Of a DNA stretch of 50,465 bases, positions 32,992 to 43,236 are shown in pieces. Position numbers and translations under genes: made by a program. Position 1 is the first letter of the stretch; every line of letters starts with the position of its first letter. A model generated the notes under the pieces. The model was not told where the DNA came from. It ran no database searches and saw only the letters and a program-made list of their open reading frames with translations. This stretch comes from Desulfobacteraceae bacterium (GTDB taxonomy: Bacteria; Desulfobacterota; Desulfobacteria; Desulfobacterales; UBA5852), in contig JABZFP010000002.1 in the NCBI GenBank assembly GCA_014237395.1, positions 1 through 50,465 on the forward strand. Direction: 5' to 3'.

Positions 32992-33885
32992 TTACCAACC
33001 GCCGGAAGCCCCGCCACCGCCGAAGCCACCACCGCCGCCGCTGAAGCCGCCAAACCCGCCTCCCAAACCGCCGCCCCCACCCATCCAGAAGCCGCCGCGG
33101 CCCGCCCGATGCCCCGAATGCCCGAACACCAGGGGGGCCCCCATAAAACCGGCCAGCAGGCCGATAACGATGCCGATTGGAATCAATACGGCCAACAGCA
33201 TCATACTGAAGCCGAAAATGGCCGTTCCGATAATGGGCACGATCACCGCCCCGGCCACAGCCCCCAGGGAACGGCGCAGCCGGCCGAGCACGTTCAGGAT
33301 AAACAACGCCAGGATCAGGCCGAACAACCCATTGCCGGATCGAGGCTCCTGACCGCGATTGCCGGATGGTGCCTCATTGGCTGAGAACTCACCCTTGACG
33401 ACCCCGACCATGGCCTGCACCCCGTCGAGGACACCCTGGTCGATCTGGCCGTCTTTGAAGCGCGGCACGATCACGTTCGCGATAATCCGTCCGGCCATGA
33501 GGTCGGTCAGGCGGCCTTCCAGACCATAGCCCACCTCGATGCGCAACTTCCGCTCGGCCTTGGCAATCAAAAGGATGGCGCCATTGTCCAGGTTTTTTTG
33601 CCCGATCCGCCACTGCTCCGCCACGCGAATGGAAAAATCTTCCAGGCTGTCGCCCTCCAGCGACGGAATTGTCAGGACGACGATCTGGGTGCTGTCGGAT
33701 GTCTCCAGATCCTGCAACACGCGATCGAGATGCTGCACAGCGGCTGGGGAAAACATCTGGGCATAGTCATTGACGCGCCCTTTGAGAGACGGCACTGTTA
33801 AGGCATAGGTCCCCAGGGGCACGAGCAGCATGACAAGGAGCAGCAATCCGGCGACACGGGGGCTGCGTGATAGCGACAAACGCAT
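32992..33885 (-). CDS. YgcG-type TPM-domain protein with Gly-rich tail
   Basis: 297 residues. Signal peptide about 1-29, TPM domain about 33-155 (VNDYAQMFSP, DSTQIVVLTIPSLEG, GQKNLDNGAILLIAKAERKL, VGYGLEGRLTD), one or two membrane segments at about 183-250, and a Gly-rich tail (GGGGGLGGGFGGFSGGGG). This is the classic YgcG layout; some TPM proteins have acid phosphatase activity. Starts 6 bases downstream of lemA and is surely co-transcribed with it. Confidence 0.88.
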   Translation of the reverse strand: MRLSLSRSPRVAGLLLLVMLLVPLGTYALTVPSLKGRVNDYAQMFSPAAVQHLDRVLQDLETSDSTQIVVLTIPSLEGDSLEDFSIRVAEQWRIGQKNLDNGAILLIAKAERKLRIEVGYGLEGRLTDLMAGRIIANVIVPRFKDGQIDQGVLDGVQAMVGVVKGEFSANEAPSGNRGQEPRSGNGLFGLILALFILNVLGRLRRSLGAVAGAVIVPIIGTAIFGFSMMLLAVLIPIGIVIGLLAGFMGAPLVFGHSGHRAGRGGFWMGGGGGLGGGFGGFSGGGGGFGGGGASGGW

Positions 33886-33891
33886 GAGGCG

Positions 33892-34494
33892 CTAATCCGA
33901 AAATGTGACGGTCGGCACCTGCTGGGCCGCTGCGTCGGCTTTGAAGTATTCCTTGCGCTCCAGGTGCAGTAGCAGAGAGTTCGTCAAACTGTTGGGAAAT
34001 TTGCGAATGGCAAAGTTGAACGCCTCCACAGCCTGGTTGTAGCGTTGGCGGGCCACATTGATGCGGTTTTCGGTGCCTTCCAGCTGATTCTGGAGGTCCA
34101 GGAAATTCTGATTGGCCTTGAGATCGGGATAGCGTTCCACCACGACCATGAGACGCGACAAGGCGGATGAAAGCGCTCCCTGGGCCGCCTGCAACTGCTG
34201 CATGGCCTGGGGATTGCCAAGATCCTCGGCAGACAACTGCACCGACGTGGCTTTGGATCTGGCTTCGACGACCGCCTCCAGGGTTTCCTTTTCATGGGCC
34301 GCATACCCCTTGACCACCTCGACCAGATTGGGGATCAAATCGCCGCGACGCTGCAGGTTGGATTCAACGTCGCCCCAGCTTTTAAAAACGGCTTCTTCCA
34401 ATTGCTGCATGGTATTGTAGCCGCAACCGGAAAAAAAACATGCGGTGACTGCCAGAAGCACGGTTATGGATAGCTTGCGATAGGTCCGTCCCAT
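33892..34494 (-). CDS. lemA: LemA family protein
   Basis: 200 residues. N-terminal signal with lipobox FFSGC, so probably a lipoprotein (many LemA proteins have an uncleaved helix instead). The LemA core follows: [34 protein letters not shown], and [19 protein letters not shown]. All-helical bundle; the role is unclear. First gene of the lemA-TPM-TPM unit. Confidence 0.9.
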   Translation of the reverse strand: MGRTYRKLSITVLLAVTACFFSGCGYNTMQQLEEAVFKSWGDVESNLQRRGDLIPNLVEVVKGYAAHEKETLEAVVEARSKATSVQLSAEDLGNPQAMQQLQAAQGALSSALSRLMVVVERYPDLKANQNFLDLQNQLEGTENRINVARQRYNQAVEAFNFAIRKFPNSLTNSLLLHLERKEYFKADAAAQQVPTVTFSD

Positions 34495-34564
34495 GGTGCC
34501 TGCCTCCCGTCAACAGATTAATGTTATGAGTTTGTGTTGATGCCCCAATGGTTTAATTACGGTC

Positions 34565-35968
34565 TCAGGGTTTAAATACCTTGGTTCCCTGGGACGTATC
34601 CTGAACGATATAGCCGCGCTCCTGGATGGCATCGCGCAATTCATCCGAAAGCGCCCAGTTCTTGGCAGCCCGTGCTTTCAATCGGTCGTCTGCCATTTTG
34701 CGGATATCCTCCGGCAACGATTCTTCCTGATCGACCTGCGCCAGACCGAACCCCATTACCCGGTCGAAATCATAGAGGGTTGCCAGTTTATCCGCTGCTG
34801 CCAACTCCGATTTCAGGAGTTCCTGGACCACGGCCATTGCCCGTGGCATGTTCAAATCGTCGTTGATCTCGCGGCGAAACTTTTCACGGAATCTATCATT
34901 GATCGCTCCCGTTTCACGTTCGGCAGGCGCAACATCTTCTTTGAGTGTCCGCACTTGATTTCGCAGATGCTGCAAACCGTTCTGGGCGGCTGTCATTGCG
35001 TCTTCACTGTATTCCATGGGCTTGCGATAATGCGTCAGAAACGTTGCGTAGCGATAGGCCAGCGGGTCGATATCTTTCTTGAGAAAAGCGTTTTCCAGGG
35101 TAAGGAAGTTGCCATCACTTTTAGCCATTTTTTTCCCGCCTGAAATAATCAGGAAAGCGCCATGCATCCAAACGTTAAAAAACGGTTTGCCCGTGGCCGC
35201 TTCGGATTGGGCCATTTCATTGGTATGATGCACATCGATGTGGTCTGTCCCGCCACAATGGATATCCAGTTGGTCGCCTAGGTATTTCATACTCATGGCG
35301 GAGCATTCGATGTGCCACCCGGGGAACCCGACCCCCCAGGGAGAATCCCACTCCATCTGGCGCTGGACCCCGGCCGGCGAAAATTTCCATAAAGCGAAAT
35401 CCGTCGCATTGCGCTTTTCCGGATTTTTTTCGACGCGCGCCCCTTCCTGCAACGCATCGAGATTCTGATGGGAAAGCTGCGTGTATTTAGGAAAACGGGC
35501 CGTATCGAAATAAATGCCGTCACCGGTGCGATACGTGAATCCTTTTTCTTCCAGGATCTGGATGAGGGCAATCTGCTCCGGAATGGTATCCGTCGCTTTG
35601 CACCAAATGGAAGGGGCCAGAATATTGAGCCTTTCAAGATCCTTCTGGAAGGCCTGGGTATAGGCCGCGGCAATGTCCCACGCTGATTTTCCTTCGCGGC
35701 GGGCCCCTTTTTCCAGTTTATCTTCGCCCATGTCGCGGTCACCGGTAAGATGACCGACGTCCGTGATGTTCATCACGTGTTTAACCGCATAGCCGCTATA
35801 GGTCAGCGTGCGTTTCAGGATATCTTCAAAAAGATAGGTTCGAAGATTCCCGATATGGGCATAATTGTATACCGTGGGACCACAGGTATATAAACCGACT
35901 TCATTGGGGCGAATCGATTGGAACGTTTCCTTCGCACGCGACAAGGTATTATAGAGACGGACGGTCAT
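34565..35968 (-). CDS. cysS: cysteinyl-tRNA synthetase
   Basis: Charges tRNA-Cys. 467 residues, usual length. HIGH motif as AHIGN at about 37-41, zinc ligands Cys29, the Cys of HIECSAM and the His/His pair of GGTDHIDVHH, and KMSKS as KKMAKSDGN. C-terminal helical DALR-type domain ends with the YIVQDTSQGT strand. Separated from the ribosomal operon upstream by a strong terminator, so it has its own promoter or depends on readthrough. Confidence 0.97.
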   Translation of the reverse strand: MTVRLYNTLSRAKETFQSIRPNEVGLYTCGPTVYNYAHIGNLRTYLFEDILKRTLTYSGYAVKHVMNITDVGHLTGDRDMGEDKLEKGARREGKSAWDIAAAYTQAFQKDLERLNILAPSIWCKATDTIPEQIALIQILEEKGFTYRTGDGIYFDTARFPKYTQLSHQNLDALQEGARVEKNPEKRNATDFALWKFSPAGVQRQMEWDSPWGVGFPGWHIECSAMSMKYLGDQLDIHCGGTDHIDVHHTNEMAQSEAATGKPFFNVWMHGAFLIISGGKKMAKSDGNFLTLENAFLKKDIDPLAYRYATFLTHYRKPMEYSEDAMTAAQNGLQHLRNQVRTLKEDVAPAERETGAINDRFREKFRREINDDLNMPRAMAVVQELLKSELAAADKLATLYDFDRVMGFGLAQVDQEESLPEDIRKMADDRLKARAAKNWALSDELRDAIQERGYIVQDTSQGTKVFKP

Positions 35969-35989
35969 TTTTCGCTACCCTTCCAAGCA

Positions 35990-36019
35990 CAAAAGCCCTG
36001 CCGTCACAACGGCAGGGCT
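35990..36019 (-). terminator. terminator of the ribosomal protein supercluster
   Basis: Perfect 11-bp stem (35994-36004 with 36009-36019), CACA loop, then TTTTGTG on the minus strand. Lies 29 bases after the rplQ stop. Confidence 0.85.
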
Positions 36020-36047
36020 TAACGGCAAATCGTCAAACGAAATAACG

Positions 36048-36653
36048 CTATTTGTCTTCTTTTTTCTCGGCGGCTTCAGGTTCTTCCACCGTGGCAACGG
36101 GCGCGTCTTCCGGGGAAGCCTCGGATGGGGCCTGAGTTTCGGCCGTATCCTCCACCGCCTCATCGACAGCCGCGGCCTCAACCGAGACGTCGGCATCTGG
36201 TGCTTTGGTCTCGGCGGTCTCCGTCACAGCGGCTGATTGTGTTTCAGCAACAGGAGCGGCTTTCTTTTTACGGCGCGGTTTTTTCTTTTTTTTAGGTTCC
36301 GGTGTCACGAGTTCCACCAGTGAAACCGAAGCAGCATCCCCAGGCCGGAACCCAATTTTAACCACCCGCGTGTAACCGCCGTTGACATCGGCAAAACGTT
36401 TGGGGGCGTCCTCAAACAGCTTATGGACTACCTCTTTTTCCCGAATGATGGACATGGCCTGTCGGCGGGCATGCAAATCCCCACGTTTGGCAAGCGTCAC
36501 CAACTGATCGGCCCAGCGGCGAATTTCCTTGGCTTTGGCATCCGTCGTGCGAATCCGGTCATACTTGAATAAGGAGGTGACCATGTTGCGAAACATGGCC
36601 TTCCTGTGGCTTACCGTTCGATTTAGTTTTATTCCAGCTCTTCGATGTCTCAT
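36048..36653 (-). CDS. rplQ: 50S ribosomal protein L17 with long C-terminal tail
   Basis: 201 residues; the L17 domain is residues 1-118 ([47 protein letters not shown]). L17 lines the large-subunit surface near the exit tunnel. The other 80 residues are extra: a basic block [11 protein letters not shown] and then a Glu/Ala/Val-rich, low-complexity tail without aromatic residues. Last gene of the alpha operon, 8 bases after rpoA. Confidence 0.95.
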   Translation of the reverse strand: MRHRRAGIKLNRTVSHRKAMFRNMVTSLFKYDRIRTTDAKAKEIRRWADQLVTLAKRGDLHARRQAMSIIREKEVVHKLFEDAPKRFADVNGGYTRVVKIGFRPGDAASVSLVELVTPEPKKKKKPRRKKKAAPVAETQSAAVTETAETKAPDADVSVEAAAVDEAVEDTAETQAPSEASPEDAPVATVEEPEAAEKKEDK

Positions 36654-36661
36654 AGAATCGA

Positions 36662-37681
36662 TTACTCCCCTTCTGCGACCTCTTCTTCAGGCGGTGCAAA
36701 ACCTTCCAGTTTCATTCCTAATGAGAGGCCCATCTCCGACAAGACCTCTTTGATTTCGTTCAGTGACTTGCGGCCAAAATTTTTCGTTTTCAACATTTCA
36801 GCCTCGGTCTTGCTGACAAGTTGAAAAATTTTGTGAATATCAGCATTTTTAAGGCAATTGGCACTGCGCACGGAAAGCTCGAGTTCCTCGACACTGCGAT
36901 ACAGATTTTCATTAAAGTCGGAATCGTCGCCATCACTCACATGCTTCTCATGCGAGGGTTCGACCGCTTCATCAAAGGTAATAAAGATGGTCATCTGCTC
37001 CTTGATGATTTTAGCGGCATATGCAACGGCGTCTTCAGGTTTGATGCTGCCATCCGTCCAGATATCCATGGCCAATTTATCATAATCCGTGCGCTGGCCG
37101 ACACGCGCATTCGTCACGACATAGTTGACCCGTTTAATTGGTGAAAACACAGCATCAATTGGAATAGTCCCTACCGGGGCTTCCTCGTCCTTGTTTTGTT
37201 CTGAAAGCGCATAACCTTTCCCGACCTTAACCGTCATTTCCATATTCAGCTGGCCTTCGGACGACAATGTCGCAATATGCTGGTCGGGATTCAACACCTC
37301 GCAACCACCATCATCGCTGACAATATCGGCTGCCGTCACAGGCCCTTCGGTATCCTTGGAAATGTGGATCATCCGGGGCGACGCATTTTTGGTCTTGAAC
37401 CGAACGGATTTCAGGTTGAGAATAATCTCAGATACATCTTCAAAAACACCAGGAATGACGCTGAATTCATGCATCACCGAGTCGAACTTGACCGATGTAA
37501 TCGCCGCACCATACAGCGAAGACAGAATGATACGACGCAGTGAATTCCCAATCGTAATCCCGAAGCCACGCTCAAGCGGCTCGCAGACGAATTTCCCGTA
37601 TGTTCCGTCGCTGGTTACCTGGACTTTCTCCGGCGTTATCATTTGCTGCCAGTTCATGTACATTAGGTCTTTTGACGACAT
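36662..37681 (-). CDS. rpoA: RNA polymerase alpha subunit
   Basis: 339 residues. The N-terminal assembly domain (1-235) has [27 protein letters not shown] motifs ([19 protein letters not shown]) and binds beta/beta-prime; the C-terminal domain (about 262-325) has [12 protein letters not shown] and [19 protein letters not shown], the UP-element and activator contact surface. The linker is acidic ([11 protein letters not shown]). Confidence 0.98.
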   Translation of the reverse strand: MSSKDLMYMNWQQMITPEKVQVTSDGTYGKFVCEPLERGFGITIGNSLRRIILSSLYGAAITSVKFDSVMHEFSVIPGVFEDVSEIILNLKSVRFKTKNASPRMIHISKDTEGPVTAADIVSDDGGCEVLNPDQHIATLSSEGQLNMEMTVKVGKGYALSEQNKDEEAPVGTIPIDAVFSPIKRVNYVVTNARVGQRTDYDKLAMDIWTDGSIKPEDAVAYAAKIIKEQMTIFITFDEAVEPSHEKHVSDGDDSDFNENLYRSVEELELSVRSANCLKNADIHKIFQLVSKTEAEMLKTKNFGRKSLNEIKEVLSEMGLSLGMKLEGFAPPEEEVAEGE

Positions 37682-37793
37682 GTTGATTTCTCCAGATAGT
37701 TGGAAGGATAGCTGACGTTATTCCCCATGGACCATTGCGTCCGAAAAGAGCGGCTGACCACAACGTCCTTGGTGCATCATCAGGGGAAGTTCG

Positions 37794-38423
37794 CTATTTG
37801 GTGTAAAGCTCGACGATGAGTTGCTCCTGTATCGGCATCGTCAGATCTTCGCGAACCGGCAGCCCTTTAACGACACCCTTGAAGGCATCCTTTTCCAAAT
37901 CGATCCACTGGGGAACCCCTCGACGAACGACAGCATCAAGCGCATCACCAATGGACTGAATTTTACGGCTTTTTTCGCGGACCTCGACAACATCACCCGG
38001 TTTAATGAGGTAGGAAGGAATGTTGACCTTCTTACCGTTCACGGTGAAGTGATTATGGCGCACAAAATGACGCCCCTGGATACGGGAATTGACAAACCCC
38101 ATCCGGTAAACTGAATTGTCCAGACGCCGCTCCAGCAACACCAGCAAGTTCGTGCCCGTGATCCCTTTTTGGCGGTGGGCCCGCTGGAAAAATAGCCGAA
38201 ACTGCTTTTCCGTCAGGCCATACATGCGTTTGACTTTCTGTTTCTCACGCAGCTGAATACCATAGTCTGAAATTTTTCGGCCGCGGCGTTCCCCATGCTG
38301 CCCCGGGGGATAGCCGCGGCGGTCAAACGCACACTTATCAGAAAAGCATCGATCTCCCTTAAGGAAGAGCTTCATGTTCTCTCGCCGGCACAGCCGACAA
38401 ACGGAACCGGTGTATCGTGCCAA
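37794..38423 (-). CDS. rpsD: 30S ribosomal protein S4
   Basis: 209 residues. Primary 16S rRNA binder and, in many bacteria, repressor of the alpha operon. It is the zinc-type (C+) form: CxxC at 9-12 and CxxxxC at 26-31. The S4 RNA-binding domain follows ([30 protein letters not shown]). 112 untranslated bases separate it from rpoA, long enough for control structure. Confidence 0.98.
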   Translation of the reverse strand: MARYTGSVCRLCRRENMKLFLKGDRCFSDKCAFDRRGYPPGQHGERRGRKISDYGIQLREKQKVKRMYGLTEKQFRLFFQRAHRQKGITGTNLLVLLERRLDNSVYRMGFVNSRIQGRHFVRHNHFTVNGKKVNIPSYLIKPGDVVEVREKSRKIQSIGDALDAVVRRGVPQWIDLEKDAFKGVVKGLPVREDLTMPIQEQLIVELYTK

Positions 38424-38474
38424 GATATCCTCCTTTACGTCCGCAAGGACGGTAACTTTACGTTGCTTCGAGCG

Positions 38475-38861
38475 CTAAACTCGGCGTCTTTTCGGTGGGC
38501 GACATCCGTTGTGCGGAATCGGTGTAACATCCTTGATCATCGTCACGTTAAAGCCGGCGGCTTGCAGTGCCCGCAGCGCCGACTCGCGCCCGGGTCCGGG
38601 GCCTTTAACGTACACTTCCACCGTTTTCATACCGTGATCCTGGGCTTTTTTGGCCGCATCCTGGGCGGCGAGCTGTGCCGCAAAGGGGGTGCTTTTGCGG
38701 GATCCTTTGAATCCCTGCAAACCGGCACTGGACCATGAAACCGCATTTCCCATAGCGTCGGTAATCGTAATAATGGTATTGTTGAAAGTGGACTGAATAT
38801 GGACGACGCCGGTCGATATATTCTTTTTTACGACTTTCTTGGTACGGGTTTTTCTAGGCAT
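38475..38861 (-). CDS. rpsK: 30S ribosomal protein S11
   Basis: 128 residues. Binds the 690 loop of 16S rRNA on the platform. Motifs [46 protein letters not shown] and the conserved end [11 protein letters not shown]. Confidence 0.98.
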   Translation of the reverse strand: MPRKTRTKKVVKKNISTGVVHIQSTFNNTIITITDAMGNAVSWSSAGLQGFKGSRKSTPFAAQLAAQDAAKKAQDHGMKTVEVYVKGPGPGRESALRALQAAGFNVTMIKDVTPIPHNGCRPPKRRRV

Positions 38862-38888
38862 TTATTTTAATCCCTGTAAACTGATAGA

Positions 38889-39272
38889 TTACTTCTTTTT
38901 GGCTCCACCCTTCTTCTTAACCGCAGCACGTTTCGGCCCTTTACGCGTTCTGGCGTTCGTGCTGGTGCGCTGCCCATGGGCAGGCAGGCCTTTGCGATGG
39001 CGAAGCCCGCGATAGCTTCCAAGGTCCATCAACCGCTTTATATTCATGGCGACCTCGGACCGAAGTTCACCTTCGACCCGATAGTTTTCGTCAATAATTT
39101 TACGAATATTATTGACCTCGGATTCGGTAAGCGTATCTGTCTTCGTATTCGGGTCAATATCAAGCTTTGCAAGGATTTCCTGCGAGGCTGTGCGTCCAAT
39201 GCCGTAAATATACGTCAGGCCGATTTCCACCCGCTTATTTTTAGGTAAATCTACGCCCGCAATTCGTGCCAA
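38889..39272 (-). CDS. rpsM: 30S ribosomal protein S13
   Basis: 127 residues. Head protein contacting the P-site tRNA and 50S bridge. Starts [20 protein letters not shown]; helix-turn-helix centre; conserved [20 protein letters not shown]; very basic end KKKGGAKKK. 13 bases after rpmJ. Confidence 0.98.
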   Translation of the reverse strand: MARIAGVDLPKNKRVEIGLTYIYGIGRTASQEILAKLDIDPNTKTDTLTESEVNNIRKIIDENYRVEGELRSEVAMNIKRLMDLGSYRGLRHRKGLPAHGQRTSTNARTRKGPKRAAVKKKGGAKKK

Positions 39273-39285
39273 AGCTACTCCTCCT

Positions 39286-39399
39286 CTATCCCTGACGTTG
39301 TTTATGCCGTTTGTTTTCGCAAATCACCCGGACCACACCTTTACGCCGAATGATTTTGCATTTACTGCAAATTTTTTTAACGGATGCCCTGACTTTCAT
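39286..39399 (-). CDS. rpmJ: 50S ribosomal protein L36
   Basis: 37 residues, [20 protein letters not shown], with the zinc ligands C11, C14 and C27 and His32 (ICSKC ... [13 protein letters not shown]), so the zinc-binding type. Lies between infA and rpsM as usual. Confidence 0.97.
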   Translation of the reverse strand: MKVRASVKKICSKCKIIRRKGVVRVICENKRHKQRQG

Positions 39400-39471
39400 T
39401 GTTCCTGCTCCTTATCCGTAACCGGGCCTTTCGACAGGGTAGCCGCCATAGAGCGCTCCCGTTCATCCGGC

Positions 39472-39690
39472 TTATTTGGAACGATACGTAATCCGGCCTC
39501 TGCTCAAATCGTAGGGTGACAACTCTACGGTCACCGTGTCACCCGGCAGTATCTTGATAAAATGCATGCGCATTTTTCCTGATATGTGGGCCAACACCTT
39601 GTGCCCATTCTCGAGTTCAACTTTGAACATTGCATTCGGCAGGGTTTCCAGAACCGTGCCCTCGACTTTAATCGCTTCCTCTTTTGCCAT
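39472..39690 (-). CDS. infA: translation initiation factor IF-1
   Basis: 72 residues, a single S1/OB fold that binds the 30S A site. [40 protein letters not shown] and RGRITYRSK are standard. Directly follows secY in the cluster; the genes map and adk that often stand between are absent. Confidence 0.98.
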   Translation of the reverse strand: MAKEEAIKVEGTVLETLPNAMFKVELENGHKVLAHISGKMRMHFIKILPGDTVTVELSPYDLSRGRITYRSK

Positions 39691-39780
39691 ACTTGCCCCC
39701 GCTATCCGTTGCCGCCTAGAATCGTGCTGTTAGACATCCGTGCCTGACGTTGTCCCCTCGCTGATGGCTATCGATGATGA

Positions 39781-41073
39781 TCAGCGGCTCCGGACACTCG
39801 GTCCGGCCTTTTTCAAAAAGCCCTCGTAATGACGGGTCAACATATGCGATTCAATCTGAGCAATCGTGTCAATCGAAACCCCAACCACGATCAACAATGC
39901 GGTTCCACCGAAATAAAATGGAACATCGAACTGGGTTATCATGATCGACGGCAACACGCACACCGTCGAAACATATATCGCCCCACCCAGCGTAATACGG
40001 GTCAGCACTTTATCGATGTAATCGGCCGTACGTTTACCGGGCCTAATCCCTGGGATAAAACCACCTTGCTTTTTCATGTTGTCGGCAACATCGACCACAT
40101 TGAAGGTTACCGCCGTATAAAAATAGCAGAAGAAGAAGATAAACCCGATAAAGAGCAATTCATACCAGACATTCCCCGGCTGCAGTGCCTCTGCAATCGT
40201 CTGCATGATCGGCACATCGATAAAACTGGCCACGGTCGCCGGGAACATGATGATGGAGGATGCAAAGATCGGCGGAATAACCCCGGACTGATTGATCTTC
40301 AGCGGTAGATGCGTACTCTGTCCACCGTATAGACGTCGGCCGACAACCCGTTTGGCATACTGCACCGGAATACGCCGCTGACCTTGTTCGACAAAGATGA
40401 TAAAGGCGACCACCAATGCCATGAAAACCAGCAGAATCAGAACCAGGAAAATGTTCATGGTGCCGGAGCGCAGCAATTCAAGGGTAGCGCCCACAGCCGC
40501 TGGTGCCCGGGCCACAATGCCGGCAAAGATGATCAACGAGATACCATTGCCGATGCCGCGTTCGGTGATCTGTTCCCCCAGCCACATAATAAACGCGGTT
40601 CCGGCGGTCAGCGTGATGACGGTCAGCGGAATGAACATGGCGGCGGGAATGGCGTTGGCATTGCCCTGGACCAGACCATAGCTGATGCCAAAGCCCTGGA
40701 TGATACTCAGAAAAACGGTTCCATAGCGGGTGTACTGGGTGATTTTCTTCCGCCCTTGCTCCCCCTCCTTGGACAGCCGCTCAAGATGCGGAACGACAAC
40801 GGTCAGTAACTGGAGAATAATTGAGGAACTGATATAGGGCATAATGCCGAGCGCAAATATCGAAAACCGCTCCAAGGCACCGCCCGAAAATAAGTCCACA
40901 ATTCCGAGGACGCCCTTGAACCGGTTGAAAATCTCCGCCAAAGCGGCGCTGTCGATTCCGGGGACCGGAACATTGACACCAATGCGGTAAACGACCAAAA
41001 GTGCCAACGTGTAAAAGATGCGCTTCTTTAATTCGGGAATTTTGAATATATTCTGGAACCCGCTGCCAACCAT
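39781..41073 (-). CDS. secY: protein translocase subunit SecY
   Basis: 430 residues, ten transmembrane helices; the channel of the SecYEG translocon. Typical stretches: RIFYTLALLVVYRIGVNVPVPG, GALERFSIFALGIMPYISSSI, QRRIPVQYAKRVVGRR and GFIPGIRPGKRTADYI. Start ATG directly follows the rplO stop codon, so translation is coupled. Confidence 0.98.
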   Translation of the reverse strand: MVGSGFQNIFKIPELKKRIFYTLALLVVYRIGVNVPVPGIDSAALAEIFNRFKGVLGIVDLFSGGALERFSIFALGIMPYISSSIILQLLTVVVPHLERLSKEGEQGRKKITQYTRYGTVFLSIIQGFGISYGLVQGNANAIPAAMFIPLTVITLTAGTAFIMWLGEQITERGIGNGISLIIFAGIVARAPAAVGATLELLRSGTMNIFLVLILLVFMALVVAFIIFVEQGQRRIPVQYAKRVVGRRLYGGQSTHLPLKINQSGVIPPIFASSIIMFPATVASFIDVPIMQTIAEALQPGNVWYELLFIGFIFFFCYFYTAVTFNVVDVADNMKKQGGFIPGIRPGKRTADYIDKVLTRITLGGAIYVSTVCVLPSIMITQFDVPFYFGGTALLIVVGVSIDTIAQIESHMLTRHYEGFLKKAGPSVRSR

Positions 41074-41514
41074 TTACACAACCTCGACTGTTCCGCCGGC
41101 GGATGAAATTTTTTTCCGGGCGCTTTCGCTTACCGCATTGACCTTGATTTGTAGCGGATAATCGATTTCGCCCTGCCCCAGCAATTTAATTCCGTCGTAA
41201 GTTCCCTTAATCAGGCCGCATTTAACCAGTTCCACCTCATCAACCGTGCTGCCGCTCTCAAACCGGGCCAGGTCGCGGATATTGACGATGGCAAAATTTT
41301 TCTTGAATATATTGGTAAAACCGCGTTTGGGCAGCCGTCGATGAATCGGCATCTGGCCACCTTCATAACCAGGTCTTACGCCACCGCCGGAACGGGCGCC
41401 TTGTCCTTTGCTGCCACGACCGGCCGTTTTTCCCCAACCGGAGCCAACGCCTCGTCCCACTCTCTGGCGCGACTTTTTCGACCCGTCTGCCGGTGAAAGT
41501 TCGTTGAGCTTCAT
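41074..41514 (-). CDS. rplO: 50S ribosomal protein L15
   Basis: 146 residues: MKLNELSPADGSKKSRQRVG, Gly-rich basic arm (GRGSKGQGARSGGGVRPGYE), QMPIHRRLPKRGFTN, and the globular C-terminal half. Overlaps rpmD by 4 bases (ATGA). Confidence 0.98.
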   Translation of the reverse strand: MKLNELSPADGSKKSRQRVGRGVGSGWGKTAGRGSKGQGARSGGGVRPGYEGGQMPIHRRLPKRGFTNIFKKNFAIVNIRDLARFESGSTVDEVELVKCGLIKGTYDGIKLLGQGEIDYPLQIKVNAVSESARKKISSAGGTVEVV

Positions 41515-41699
41515 GAGTTGCTCCCCTCTGTCCGAACCAGGTGGGATACTTTATGGACCATGCCCCGAATTTCGGGCGTATCTGTCAGTTCGACCGTTTT
41601 GTTCATTTTAGTGAGTCCCATGCCGCGCAGCACTTTCCGATGCTTTTCGGGTCTGCCGACCATGCTTTTCACGAGTGTAATTTTGAGTTTTTCTGTCAT
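41511..41699 (-). CDS. rpmD: 50S ribosomal protein L30
   Basis: 62 residues from ATG 41699 (MTEKLKITLVKSMVGRPEKH); the longer open frame to 41831 overlaps rpsE and is not used. Motifs RKVLRGMGLTKMNKTVEL and GMVHKVSHLV are standard. Confidence 0.97.
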   Translation of the reverse strand: MTEKLKITLVKSMVGRPEKHRKVLRGMGLTKMNKTVELTDTPEIRGMVHKVSHLVRTEGSNS

Positions 41700-41713
41700 G
41701 GCTTGTTTCCTTA

Positions 41714-42208
41714 CTACAGTTCGTCCACACTCTTGCCACGGCGCGCGGCAACCTCTTTGCGGCTCTCGAGCATCTCGAGGCCGGCAAGCGTCGCTTTGAC
41801 GACATTGTGCGGGTTGTGCGATCCCATACACTTGGTCAGAATATTTTGAATACCAACCGCCTCCAACACGGCCCGCACGGCACCTCCGGCAATCACACCC
41901 GTACCTTGGGAAGCGGGCTTTAATAGCACTCGGCCAGCGCCAAACCGGCCGATAACCTCGTAAGGGATGGTACCCTCTACGAGCGGAACGTTGATCATGT
42001 TCTTTTTGGCTTTTTCAACGCCCTTGCGAATCGCCTCAGGAACCTCACCGGCTTTGCCGAGACCAAACCCAACGGCCCCCTGGCCGTCTCCCACCACGAC
42101 AATGGCGCTGAAGCTAAAGCGCCGGCCACCTTTGACAACCTTGGCGACACGATTGATATGTACGACTTTGTCTATAAATTGATTATCAGCTGGATCTTGT
42201 TTGAACAA
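41714..42208 (-). CDS. rpsE: 30S ribosomal protein S5
   Basis: 164 residues. Fidelity protein with an N-terminal dsRBD-like domain ([20 protein letters not shown]) and C-terminal S5 fold ([20 protein letters not shown]). Start is TTG 42208, supported by GAAGGAGG seven bases upstream and absence of a nearby ATG. Confidence 0.97.
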   Translation of the reverse strand: MFKQDPADNQFIDKVVHINRVAKVVKGGRRFSFSAIVVVGDGQGAVGFGLGKAGEVPEAIRKGVEKAKKNMINVPLVEGTIPYEVIGRFGAGRVLLKPASQGTGVIAGGAVRAVLEAVGIQNILTKCMGSHNPHNVVKATLAGLEMLESRKEVAARRGKSVDEL

Positions 42209-42238
42209 GGGACTGCCTCCTTCACAGCGGTTTAAAGG

Positions 42239-42607
42239 CTAGAACTCAAGCCCGGATTCTCGAGCACCCTCCGAAACAGCTTTCACGCGCCCGTGATATA
42301 GAAACCCGTTACGGTCGAATACGACCTGCTTGATTCCTTTTTCCTGGGCCCGTTCACCGACCTGTTTCCCAATGAAGGTGGCAAGTGCAACCTTGCTTTC
42401 AAAGGCCTCGCGCTGTCGGATTCCGGCTTCGGTACTGGAAGCGGAAACCAACGTAAGGCCACGGCTGTCATCAATGATTTGCGCATAAATATGCCGAGCA
42501 CTGCGAAAAACGCAGAGTCGCGGCCGCCCCGAAGTACCCTGAATGTGTTTACGGATACGCCGCTGACGTTTAATTCGTGCTATTCGTTTTTTTTCTGTCG
42601 CACCCAT
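42239..42607 (-). CDS. rplR: 50S ribosomal protein L18
   Basis: 122 residues from ATG 42607 (MGATEKKRIARIKRQRRIRK; AAGGA eight bases upstream); the frame extends 18 codons further but without support. 5S rRNA binder: RPRLCVFRSARHIYAQIIDD and FDRNGFLYHGRVKAV. Confidence 0.97.
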   Translation of the reverse strand: MGATEKKRIARIKRQRRIRKHIQGTSGRPRLCVFRSARHIYAQIIDDSRGLTLVSASSTEAGIRQREAFESKVALATFIGKQVGERAQEKGIKQVVFDRNGFLYHGRVKAVSEGARESGLEF

Positions 42608-42682
42608 GTGTTCTATCCTTATCGATTTAAGCGGATATTTCGCAACCGTTGCGATTATCAATGCTGCCGCATTAACTTCCGC

Positions 42683-43222
42683 CTACTTTGTTCCGGTCTT
42701 GCCTGCCTTCCGGATGATACGCTCCTCGGCATACTTGATTCCCTTGCCTTTGTACGGCTCGGGTGGCCTCAGCTTTCTGATGGAGGCGGCCGTCTGACCA
42801 AGGATTTCCTTGTCTATACAGGAAAGCTTGATGATGGTGTTCTTGTCGACGCTGGCCGAAACATCCTTGGGAAGTTCAAAATTAACGGGATTCGAAAATC
42901 CCAGATTGAGTACGAGCGTATTGCCGTTTACTTCAGCGCGATACCCAATCCCGTTTATTTCAAGCACCCGTTCAAAGCCTTTGTCGACACCTGTCACCAT
43001 ATTGTCAACGAGGCTGCGTGTAAGCCCTTGCAACGCCAAGTGCTTTTTAGTGTCCGTTTTCGTCGAGACCTCAATGAGATTGTCTGCAATCTTAAGGTCC
43101 ACTGCATCATGGATCGTCCGCGAGAGGGTTCCCTTGCTTCCTTTGACAGTGACAAACCGGTCTTTAAGGGTCACCGTGACCTTCTCGGGGATCGGAATCG
43201 GTTTTTTACCAACTCGAGACAT
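42683..43222 (-). CDS. rplF: 50S ribosomal protein L6
   Basis: 179 residues from ATG 43222 (MSRVGKKPIPIPEKV, GAGGAG upstream). Duplicated L6 fold; conserved C-terminal RKLRPPEPYKGKGIKYAEE. Near the factor-binding site. Confidence 0.98.
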   Translation of the reverse strand: MSRVGKKPIPIPEKVTVTLKDRFVTVKGSKGTLSRTIHDAVDLKIADNLIEVSTKTDTKKHLALQGLTRSLVDNMVTGVDKGFERVLEINGIGYRAEVNGNTLVLNLGFSNPVNFELPKDVSASVDKNTIIKLSCIDKEILGQTAASIRKLRPPEPYKGKGIKYAEERIIRKAGKTGTK

Positions 43223-43236
43223 CGTCGCTCCTCTTG

